Assembly: GCA_945859605.1 (NCBI GenBank)
Contig: OX243827.1
Coordinates: 21,888,982 to 21,952,981 of the forward strand
Source of the DNA: Lumbricus rubellus
Lineage: Eukaryota; Annelida; Clitellata; Crassiclitellata; Lumbricidae
Direction: 5' to 3'
DNA: 64,000 bases
The notes under the pieces are model-generated. The model was given only the letters and a program-made list of their open reading frames with translations, was not told the DNA's origin and searched no databases. Below are positions 55,266-64,000 of this stretch, one piece after another. Position 1 is the stretch's first letter. Each line of letters starts with the position of its first letter. The translations under genes were made by a program, and so were the position numbers.

Positions 55266-58200
55266 ATGGCTGGTACTAGAAACGTTAGTACCTGGACGAC
55301 AGACGACGTGGCCGAATGGCTGCGACGAAACCACTTCGGCAAGTACGTCGATCTCTTTACGATACAGCACAAGATCGACGGCATGGCGTTGGTGCTGCTC
55401 ACCGAACACGACCTCCGCAGCCCGCCTCTCGCGCTGTCCATTCTCGGCGACATAAAACATCTCATGATTTGTCTGAAGGAGCTCATGTCTAGTCACCCGC
55501 TCACGACCAGCGAATCGTACACGGGCAACGGTACCGCCAACCACTCTGCGTCAACAGCGTCAACGGTCTACTACGACGAAGAGGAAGCTAATAATCGTCA
55601 TCGTGGACAGTCGCCGGGGGCGAGAGCGTGGGCGAAGCAGGAACACGAGAGGCAAGTCTCGCAGCATCTGAAGCCGGAGTTCATGAAACTGCTCTTGAGC
55701 TATCTGTACATGTTCATTGTGTTCATGGTGACGGCTTTCATGATGGTCATCGTCCACGATAGGGTCCCGGACATGGACAAGTACCCGCCGCTGCCCGACA
55801 TCATGCTGGATAATCTTCCGTACATTCCGTGGGCGTTTGAGGCGTGCGAAGCGACGGCCCTTGTCCTTGCGGCGATTCTCATGTCCACGCTCATCTTTCA
55901 CAAGCATCGGTAGGCGACATTAACCCTTTAATGCCGAGAATGTAGTAAATGGTATGGGAAATCCTATACCCTCCGGCATTAAAGGGTTCAAAGTTTTTTA
56001 ATATGTTGCAGTTATCATATGATTGCGTTATTTTGAGTTTTTAATGTTGCCTAAAAGAGTTCACCCACAGTTTACTTAGGATTCTCTTGAAGTAGTGATA
56101 TAATCACATTTCGATAAAACACGATATTGATACCTGATTACTAGAACTATTCGTTTATGGTTACCCCAATCTTTTGTGGAGTCTTATTATTACTTGGGTG
56201 GCTGATAACTAAGGCTTCAGCATTTTATTTCAAAGTTGAAGGTTCATAAGTACTGGGATGCCTTAACCTTTTGAACCCAGAGCTCCCGTAACTCTATGGA
56301 TAACGGGCTGGAAAACCGGCCTGTCGGGTTCAAAGGGTTAAGTGAAATTATGACTCAATTGCTTAAGTTAGTGAAGTGGACATCAATTTTTTATCTATAA
56401 ATCTCTTCACTGATTGACTAAACATTGGTAAAGAATTTTGGTTATTACTTATGTCTTACTTTCGTGACAGGTTCATCATTCTGCGACGGTTGTTTGCTCT
56501 GACCGGAACGGTCTTTTTGCTTCGCAGCGTCACGATGTTGATAACGTCGCTCTCTGTTCCAGGAACTCATTTTCATTGCCAACCAAAAGTTTGTACCATT
56601 TATATTAATTATCCCTTCAAGCTTCACACTGCAATTTACCAGTCTTCTCTTGCAATTTATCGTATAGAACTCTTTCAGTAATTAATTAATCGCACAAGTT
56701 ATAAATTTAGGTTGTAAAAATCTTTAAGTGTGATGTGTTCACCAACTCGTGAAAGCTCATCTTGTGGAAAGATTATTGTGGAATGTGTGTGGGGGTTTGA
56801 GCTTCCACAATCCACATCCTAGCTTTCATACATGTATGTGTTTTAGGTGTTAGAAGAAAGGACAAAATATATGTTACTTGTAGCTTTGGGTTAAAATTAA
56901 CAGTCAAAATTTATTCCTGTAGTAATAAATATCTCAGTTTAAGTCATAATCTATAGAACTCCAACCAAGAAGTGTTTGATAAAATATGTGAGACTGCTAA
57001 TAGTAAATTTAATCAGGATCTATTGTTTCAATAGCTAAATTTGTAGTGTATTCATTTCTGTTCTTACTAAATTCCTTTAAAAATGACTTAATTCAATTTG
57101 TAAATCTAATCAGGACGTTTAAGGATGTATTCTTTTAATAGCTAAATTGATAATTTTTTCATTTATGTTTTTACTATATTTCCTTAAACTAAGTATTTGT
57201 TAATTTTTTAATCTCATTTTAAAAATTCATTTATGTTTTTACTATATTTCTTTAAACTGAGTATTTATTAATTTTTTTTATCTGATTTCTCGCACAGACT
57301 GCTGACAACGTGTGGTCGAAAGTGGAGAGGGCGTTGGTGATATGGTCGGGGTGTGGCATGTCACTGCAAGGCGTTAGAACGTGTGGCGATTACATGTTCA
57401 GTGGTCACACGGCGGTTGTCACGCTTCTCAACTTCTTCATCACGGAATGTACGAGTTACTGATATTAACCCTTTAATGCCGAGATGGTAGTAAATGGTAT
57501 GGGAAATCCTATACCCTCCGGCATTAAAGGGTTAATAAATTCACTGATAGACTGTTTCTTGTAGTTGTAGGCGAGTCAAGTGTGTTTGTATTTGGAGCAG
57601 AACTTCTGATTTGATTTAACAATCACTGTCTGTTTTTAGTATTTCATATGAGACCGTTTGGTGAATTTTTTCTTATTTGAAACCAGATTGGCTATTTCAG
57701 TGACGCAAATCAAATGCTGTTGACAGCTGTGTAGCATATTCAGACAATAGGGTGAATTGATGTAACAAGGGTTTTAAATGGTTCAGAAGATGAGCTGCCA
57801 CTCTGGAATTTAACTTGCAATGGTCAATATTACAAACACATGGATCCGTTCCAAGCTTCCTCGTGAAACTTATGATGTGCCCACTGAGATGATACTATCG
57901 GTCAAGCCATTTCACAAGTTTACTAGTCTTTTATTTCTGTCTTTGTGATCTTTTCAGTTTCTTAAATAATTTATGCTGGCTATTTATTTATTTCTCACTG
58001 TTGCTATAGTGCCCCTTCAAGCTCATCACTGAGAGGCGCTCCCAACCACAGCACGGACACTATTGGAGTTTCACATCGATGCACATGAGCAATTGCGAGT
58101 GAAGGACTTGCTCAAGGTCTCTACACAGTGGTTTGAAGTGGATTTGAACCAGGAACCCACTGGCTTCAAGGCACCAAACCCTCTACTACACCCCAAGATG

Positions 58201-58656
58201 TCTGGCTATGTCTGTAGTCTAACATTTTGCCATTAGAGTTTCGTGGCAGATCACACGTTAAACTTGACCTATTGTTAGCTGAGCAACACAGGGTATCTTC
58301 AGTCAGCTGTCAAGACCACAACTTTTTCTTTTTCAGACACACCACGTCGAATTCCGATGCTGCACACCATCAGCTGGGTGATGAACATATTTGCCATCTT
58401 CTTCATTCTCGCGGCACACGAGCATTACTCCATAGACGTATTCGTCGCATTCTACATCACATCTCGCCTCTTCCTGTATTACCACTCGCTAGCCAACAAC
58501 CTCGTGCTCAGACAGCCGGACCATTCGAGAACTCGCGTCTGGTTTCCGCTGTTTTCGTACTTCGAATCTTCGATCAGCGGCATTGTTCCGAATGAATACG
58601 AATGGCCCTTCGCTTCTACGTACAGGCTCGTGCAGCGTAAGATGAAAATTAGCTAG
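55266..58656 (+). CDS. samd8: SAMD8 / sphingomyelin synthase-related protein (4 coding exons)
   Basis: Exons 55266-55909, 56471-56588, 57298-57448 and 58337-58656 join in phase through AG/GT borders to about 410 residues (human SAMD8 is about 415). Exon 1 encodes an N-terminal SAM domain ([20 protein letters not shown]) and the first two membrane spans. Exon 3 carries [10 protein letters not shown] and exon 4 HYSIDV, the His/His/Asp lipid phosphotransferase signature. The family member SAMD8 makes ceramide phosphoethanolamine in the ER, where SAM-driven oligomers help sense ceramide; that function is inferred from homology. A TTTTTAG acceptor lies 6 bp before the ATG, so a 5' UTR exon is upstream. 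AATAAA occurs at about 58685. Confidence 0.93.
55920..55988. mobile_element. piggyBac-like hairpin MITE in SAMD8 intron 1
   Basis: AACCCTTTAATGCCG and CGGCATTAAAGGGTT form 15-bp perfect arms, with an inner GGTATGGGA/TCCTATACC stem. It begins only 10 bp after the exon 1 donor. Confidence 0.88.
56262..56342. mobile_element. Diverged piggyBac-like hairpin MITE
   Basis: CTTAACCTTTTGAACCC and GGGTTCAAAGGGTTAAG arms with one mismatch. SAMD8 intron 1. Confidence 0.8.
57465..57535. mobile_element. piggyBac-like hairpin MITE in SAMD8 intron 3
   Basis: 71 bp with TTAA at both ends; the 67-bp core differs from the copy at 55922-55988 at two positions. It begins 16 bp after the exon 3 donor. Confidence 0.9.
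57990..58200 (-). mobile_element. tRNA-derived SINE (family C) in SAMD8 intron 3
   Basis: The minus strand from 58194 has a tRNA-like head with B box GGTTCAAATCC, running into a tail with 'gagcgcctctcagtgatgagcttgaaggggcactata', the family C tail. It ends about 140 bp before exon 4. Confidence 0.75.
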
Positions 58657-59507
58657 GCGAGCTACGTGTACCATGGCGGCTTGAATAAATGTGTGACCTG
58701 TCAATACGAAATGAGTCGGAAGTCGCACAATGCAGAACGCTGCAAATCGCTTTTAAAGGTGTCCAACCGTCAAATTATTGATTTTTCCATTTTTGGAATC
58801 GACATTATAATGTCTCAATAAAATATTAAAAGTGACTTTATTTGGCTGTTTTTAACATGCTATTTGTGCAGATTAAATGACCAATAAGATTTAAAAGCTA
58901 TAAAAAATTCAGAAATTCGCGTTTTCCCAACATTTTCTGTTGGGTAGGTCGATCAATTAAAATTTTTATAACTCCACATGCACTTGGTCGATTTTTATGC
59001 GTAATAGCTCATTTTGAAGGTAATTAAACATGGAATAACGTGGAAAACAGAACTCAAAATTTACTCAAAAGGGGCCTAGCGACTCATTTTGTTGTGACGG
59101 GTCATATGTGTTGTCTGCAAGTGTTCTTGGCGTACCATGACCTTATGTTTGACATTTCCCAGCTTCCTAGTTGATCGTTTTGCAAGAGGCGTAGCCAGTA
59201 GCCAGCCACCATTAGGCTTCGGCTGAATGTTGATATCTATGAACGAGGGACGTTGTGTTTTTTTCTAGTTTATTTGCACTTATTAATACACAATAGTGTT
59301 TTGTAACCTTACCTCAGTTGCATTAGTATTAAAATCGTTTCGTTAAGGTTTCAGTTTTTTCTCTCTCTCGTTAAATTGATGTATACATCTGGAAGTCTTT
59401 CACTTTGTAGTCAAGTCGTGTAACGTTTGTCTAAAATGTTGGACCACTGTAATCCAGAAAATTCTCACAAGTCATAAAGGTATTCATGTAAGAAAGTTCA
59501 TCTAGCA

Positions 59508-60869
59508 CAGGGATGTCAAAGAGCTGGCCCGCGGGCCATTTCTGGCCCGCCGACGAATTTTTTCTGGCCCGCGGAGCCTTCCCTAAAGATTACAAAATTA
59601 GAGAATGAAAGTTGAAACTTTGATATTTTACAGTCAGCGCCAAATACATGGAAGTTTTTTCTTACTGACGTCACTTTTGCTAAGACGCACACTCGCACAG
59701 CTCTTTGTAGACTGTGTAACTGTAAAGACTGTGTATCTGTGGTGTTCGGTTGGGTGTCTGTTAAAAAAATTATGAAAGTTACGAAACACTTATAATATTA
59801 AAAATGTTGTCAAAATTTAATAAGAAACGAAAGTGGACATTGAATCAAGACCTTTTCACGATATTTTTATGGATATGTATTTCTTTGTTGAATACAACAG
59901 TTATCCAGTAGGCCTAGCCTATGTTTGATTTGTCAGGAAAACGTTAGCGTTGTGAAGGGATAGGCTAGGCCTACAAGACTTAAACTTAAGGTGATAAATT
60001 TTTATTGCGAGCTTACCGGTAGACTGTGAACCATTTATTTTATGACAATGCCTAGATTTAATGACCTTCAGCTTAGGCCAAAAGCTACGAATGTCATGTC
60101 CACGACTGATAATGAAAATTAAGATTTGATAAGGGGTCATTGCATAATTACGTAACGCTAAAAATGACCGTTTTTGACCCACCCACCCACCCTGTAACGC
60201 TTCGTAACGTTTGCCTTGACCCACCCACCCACCCTCCCCGGCGTTACGTAACGTTTAACCGTTTGTATAGTCTAGTCTACGAAAACTCAGTTGAGATTTG
60301 TAGGTCTATTATTGGCTTATGTGAGCGCGTAATTATAATTCATATTTTCGTAGCGAATTTAATATACCGGCAGTAGCCTACAAGCATATCGTAGCCTACA
60401 TGTGAATTAGGACTATAATTTGACATTAGACTAGGCTTAAAATTGAAGGTCCACACAATGTTTTGTTTATAATTTTATTATAAATGAAGTCATGCGTGAA
60501 CTGCAATTTTCTTAAATTTTACCGCAAGAATAATTTTTTTAAGGCGTTACGTAACGTTCACCTTCCCCCACCCACCCACCCCCGTAACGTTTCGTAACGT
60601 TTTCAATGACCCCACCCACCCACCCTCGAGCGTTACGTATTTATGCAATGACCCCTAAGCCTCCTTATTTGGCTGTTTTTTATGCTAAAAATTGCACCAT
60701 TTGAGATTTACTCATACAAAAATTTTCTGGGAATTGGCTGACCAAGCCTGGAACCAAGCCCTCTCAGATCACTATACCCAATTTTGCTCAGGAGCTTCGA
60801 CACCCTGGCCCGCCACTTGTTGGAAGATGTTCATTCTGGCCCGCCACTCAAAAAGGTTTGACACCCCTG
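59508..60869. mobile_element. Non-autonomous hAT element, 1.36 kb, 8-bp TSD
   Basis: Ends CAGGGATGTCAAAGAGCTGG and GGTTTGACACCCCTG are inverted repeats. The exact duplication ATCTAGCA flanks it (59500-59507, 60870-60877). Subterminal tggcccgc motifs are repeated at both ends. No transposase is encoded. A second element is nested at 60132-60656. Confidence 0.92.
60132..60656. mobile_element. Nested MITE with G-quadruplex blocks
   Basis: Inverted ends AGGGGTCATTGCATAA... match over about 28 bp with one mismatch and run into CGTAACG motifs. Inside are four CCCACCCACCCACCC-type blocks (60178-60192, 60220-60239, 60565-60583, 60610-60625), each a one-base-loop G-quadruplex motif on the minus strand, alternating with GTTACGTAAC palindromes. 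Confidence 0.82.
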
Positions 60870-61307
60870 ATCTAGCACGTGTAGGTTGTACACATACTCC
60901 AGCAGGATTGACAGTTTTTGACACTTTTTAAAGTAATGCGGCTTATTTAAATGTGCTTCTTTATTTATGAGACAATGGAACTTGTTTCATTGTCATTTCA
61001 TTGTTCAGGCTGTGATATTGTCTTGGAGACTTAGTCGTACATTGTCAAGTTAATGCATGCGTGTGTGTCTGCTAAATGTGTCTGCTAAATTACTGCTGTG
61101 CAAGAATGTTAAATTTCACAAAGTAAGGTGCTTCTAAACATGTTGGACTGTAGTGTGTAAATGCTTCAGATGTGTTGTCGTAGATCTGTGTTATCTAGAT
61201 TCTCGCAAATACAGCAGAAAAGTTGTCTTCTGACATATCTAGTGCTTTTGTGTAATTAAAGTACTTTAAAAGTCACACATTTGTTTAGTCTGTCGTACAG
61301 ATTAACT

Positions 61308-61354
61308 TAATCCTTTAGTGATGCACAAGTACATGCTGGTCAGGAAAGGGTTAA
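61308..61354. mobile_element. Short piggyBac-like MITE remnant
   Basis: TTAATCCTTTAGTG to CAGGAAAGGGTTAA, a shortened relative of the hairpin family. Confidence 0.6.
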
Positions 61355-61722
61355 CGAAAAAACGAAGGACATCACATACAAGTGGCATAATCAGACTGAT
61401 TTAACAATGTCTGCACTCAGATAGTCGTTTATCCAACAGTTGAAAACTTCAGTGAAATTAATACAGCACACGTTGGTAAATGTGTAAAATTGTCTAAGAG
61501 AGCAGCCATTTTCCAGACTATTCTTTATTTTCAACATCACAAATTTTATAAGAGACTGGATGTACAAAGTATATTGTGGCAGAAATAAAATTGACAATTT
61601 AAGTTGTCCTATAAAGTCTACAACTTTTTCCATTCAGAGGAACCAAAAACAGTTAATCTACGACTACTCTGCTGTGATTTGCCCAAGAGATTTTAATTTA
61701 AAAATTGTCGCCACATTTTCAT

Positions 61723-62865
61723 CTAATCCGTGGCTACAGCTTTATTTGCCGCAGACTCGAACACGGCTCTCGACGTCTTTTTAATTTGCAATGGGAGCAT
61801 CGGGGGTTCGCCAGTGTATGTGCCAGCCCTGCGCTGTTCCTCAATGATCAGTAGCTCCAACAGAGGTGGAAACTTTACCCTGTCCGGTACAATGTTTAAA
61901 GGTCGCTTCGGTTCCGAGTAGCTGAGAAAAGTCTGTTCTGCGTCTCGTGGAACCAGCCGCCAGTCGTTTTTGTATCCTTTGGTTATTTCCGACTCGCCCC
62001 GTGACTCGCCTCTGAAGATCTTCGTTCCATGGGCAATGCTCTTCACTTTGTAGTCAATGTGTGCCTAAAATAGACGATGACACAATAACAATTTAATAAT
62101 AATGCAAGTTAATGGTAAGAGACAAATTCTTAATTGAAGTATTCTCAAGATTAATGTATTGTCATGCGAGTAATTACCAAAAAGTCTCGGTCCAATAAAA
62201 GACAAATTGTAGAAACAGTACGCAAGAGCATAAATACTGCGTTGGCTATCAAAACCCCGTTGGAGGCATTTGAAAATGACATTTTATTTGTTATCTTAAT
62301 AGACAGCCAATGTGTAATGACAAGGATGTCAGTCAAGAGTCTTTTTATATGAACATTAAGATCCTTGAGACCGAAAACTGCACATCGAGTTGCAAGGCAA
62401 ACGCTCAATAAATTCACTTTGCTAACAGTAGTGAGTTGCTAAGTTTGTCGAAAATTCTAAACCGGAGTCTTCTAGAATCCGCGAAACTCGATTCCAGAAA
62501 GTGGCGATAGTTACTGGATTCTCGAAAACATTACATTAGAAAATGTCTCAAGACATGAAGCTATATCTGCGTAAATTCTTCTGTGGCAGAGACTTGGGGA
62601 TTAGGCAAAATTCTGTTTCTGAGATGTGGTTTTTCAGATAATTGGCTTCGCAACTAAACGTCCAAATATCGCTCACCTGTGTCGGGTCAGTCATATCTGG
62701 TTCAACTTTGGTGATTACAAAGTAGCTTGGCTCCGGATATCTTTCGAAGAATCTATTTCTATATACAATTCTTCCAACGCCAAAGTCTTTTAACCGACAT
62801 AATATATCAAAAAGTCGCTTGCCCTTAAAACTAGTCGTGCGCCCGATGAATTTAACCTGCGCCAT
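61723..62865 (-). CDS. mrps34: MRPS34, mitochondrial ribosomal protein S34 (2 coding exons)
   Basis: Exon 1 62677-62865 (63 codons from an ATG at 62863-62865, GTGAGC donor) and exon 2 61723-62064 (113 residues plus TAG, TTTTAG acceptor) join in phase 0 to 176 residues; human MRPS34 has 218. Family signatures are FDILCRLKDFGVGR, a YPEPSYFVITKVEPD segment, KNDWRLVPRDAEQTF and KFPPLLELLIIEEQR. The protein is a metazoan-specific part of the mitochondrial small ribosomal subunit. The N-terminus is shorter than in human, with no clear targeting peptide visible beyond a few basic residues, so an upstream start cannot be ruled out. Confidence 0.88.
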
Positions 62866-63218
62866 GTTTACAACACGAGCAATGATAAAAAAATAAGCTA
62901 GACATATTATATAATTATAAAGACATAGACATTTCGAAACCTATAAATCAAAGACACGAACCACAATATTATAATGTGGTTCTGATGCAGGCGCCAAATA
63001 ATCACTTTTACCATACACCAATTCTTTTGGCTATTCGACTAACATAACATTTTGGCTAATAATGTTTTGCTTGTCAACGCAATGAATGGTTCACTAGTCA
63101 TAATCGTAACATCTGGAAGCAGGTTACATATACATGGACAAAAACACGACTCCAAGCTTGATATGTTGACAACAGATGAAGCCTGAAAGCCCTGTTGTCC
63201 GAAGAAAGATCGCCTACA

Positions 63219-63297
63219 TTAATCCTTTACGCGTTTGCCCCGAGAATATCCGCTGAAAACGGCCTGAAAATTAAAAAATTAACTGGTAAAGGGTTAA
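63219..63297. mobile_element. Diverged piggyBac-like MITE
   Basis: TTAATCCTTTACGCGTTTGCC on the left and AACTGGTAAAGGGTTAA on the right, 79 bp. Confidence 0.65.
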
Positions 63298-63870
63298 GTG
63301 GTACATTATGCCCCCAGTTTATCCTCTAGTAAGCCATAGAAAATAAGTGACAGAATTTACAATTTGTGTACACTAATAATGACACAATTTGTGCACACTA
63401 ATAAATGGAGAAGGCTGGTCATGACGGTCGCTAGAGTTCAATGAACTGAAGGTACAAGGTGCATAATGACAGCGGTTAAAATGGTTTGGATGAGCAGTGC
63501 GAACGAAAACTGGACAAGCAGTGGGAACACTAAATTGTCGTTTCTGGGTTCCATGCTTACAGAGCAGTGGGAACACAGTAAGACTGCTCTTGTCCAACTT
63601 CAGGCATTTGTTCTCTTCGTTCCAAATGGCCTTCCTCTATCATTACTGGCTTAACTGAAGACTTCAGTATCAGTCGCTCATGATCTTTAAAAGCATTTCT
63701 CTCTTTCTCCCACCCATTTCCATGCAGAGAGCACCCCTGAATAGTCAGTCTGCAAAACACACTACATAAATCAAAAGAAATGACACGATACATAAGCATA
63801 ATAAAAAATCAGAGTCTTCAGTGCAATTATGATTTTCCTGTATTTAGCTTAAAATGAAATTATGCAACAT

Positions 63871-64000
63871 CTAAGACCAGAGCACATTGTTCTCTTTTAG
63901 CATTCGGTCTCGAATTTCTCTATTTTGTTTCTCCAATTTCTGCAACTTCTCACTCATCGACTGCAGACTTGAAGATTCCCATGGTGTCGAATCCACCAGA
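63871..64000 (-). CDS. C-terminal exon of an unidentified gene (cut by window)
   Basis: The minus strand is open from the window edge to a TAG at 63871-63873. It encodes about 43 residues ending in a charged helix, SMSEKLQKLEKQNREIRDRM and a few more, with coiled-coil character. The composition is unlike the surrounding shadow ORFs, so I take it as the last exon of a gene lying mostly beyond the window. I do not recognise the protein. Confidence 0.45.
   Translation of the reverse strand, partial: LVDSTPWESSSLQSMSEKLQKLEKQNREIRDRMLKENNVLWS

Overview
This is a window of animal nuclear DNA. It has spliced genes, tRNA-derived SINEs, hAT, Tc1/mariner and piggyBac-like elements, many microsatellites and one 200-N scaffold gap. 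An MDM2 homologue with a p53-binding domain and very dense TAGGCCTA palindromes would fit a non-insect, probably marine, invertebrate. I cannot name the species. The three host genes are MDM2 (minus, ten coding exons, 38.6-47.2 kb), SAMD8/sphingomyelin synthase-related (plus, four coding exons, 55.3-58.7 kb) and MRPS34 (minus, two coding exons, 61.7-62.9 kb). The last 130 bases hold the end of a further, unidentified minus-strand gene.

Positions 474-14160 are an endogenous Polinton/adintovirus-type element, a large DNA transposon with a complete virus-like gene set. On the minus strand lies a zinc-ribbon + phospholipase A2 + integrase + chromodomain gene. On the plus strand follow the packaging ATPase, a predicted penton (minor capsid), a pX/pVI-like virion peptide, a degenerate dUTPase-fold protein, a conserved coiled-coil protein, a second pX/pVI-like peptide, the double-jelly-roll major capsid protein, a SAP + NUMOD-like protein, protein-primed PolB, an adenain-like protease and two paralogous fibre-like proteins with different tips. 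No terminal inverted repeats could be matched, so the ends look eroded.

The most interesting part of the window is how that element is broken. All structural and packaging ORFs are intact. The PLA2-integrase, PolB and protease genes carry five interruptions: a -1 shift on an A9 run, an in-frame TAA, a +1 shift, a -1 shift exactly on a canonical A AAA AAC slippery heptamer, and an in-frame TGA. This may be decay, homopolymer error or translational recoding. The two fibre genes share a 153-bp block with only two differences just before unrelated C-terminal domains (discoidin-like versus C1q/TNF-like), which suggests modular swapping of attachment domains.

From 14.2 to 33.5 kb I find no convincing host gene. 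The stretch holds a SINE, a 1.0-kb Tc1/mariner relic with TA duplications, an 823-bp hAT element, microsatellites and a 34-bp satellite with a three-unit higher-order pattern. From 33.5 to 38.5 kb, downstream of MDM2, lie several minisatellites; one 42-bp array appears to have grown from a piggyBac-like hairpin MITE that recurs across the right half of the window. From 48.5 to 55 kb the sequence is mostly non-coding, with a CpG-rich candidate promoter near 49.2-49.8 kb and the gap. A 1.36-kb hAT element (59.5-60.9 kb) carries a nested MITE with four G-quadruplex-type blocks.
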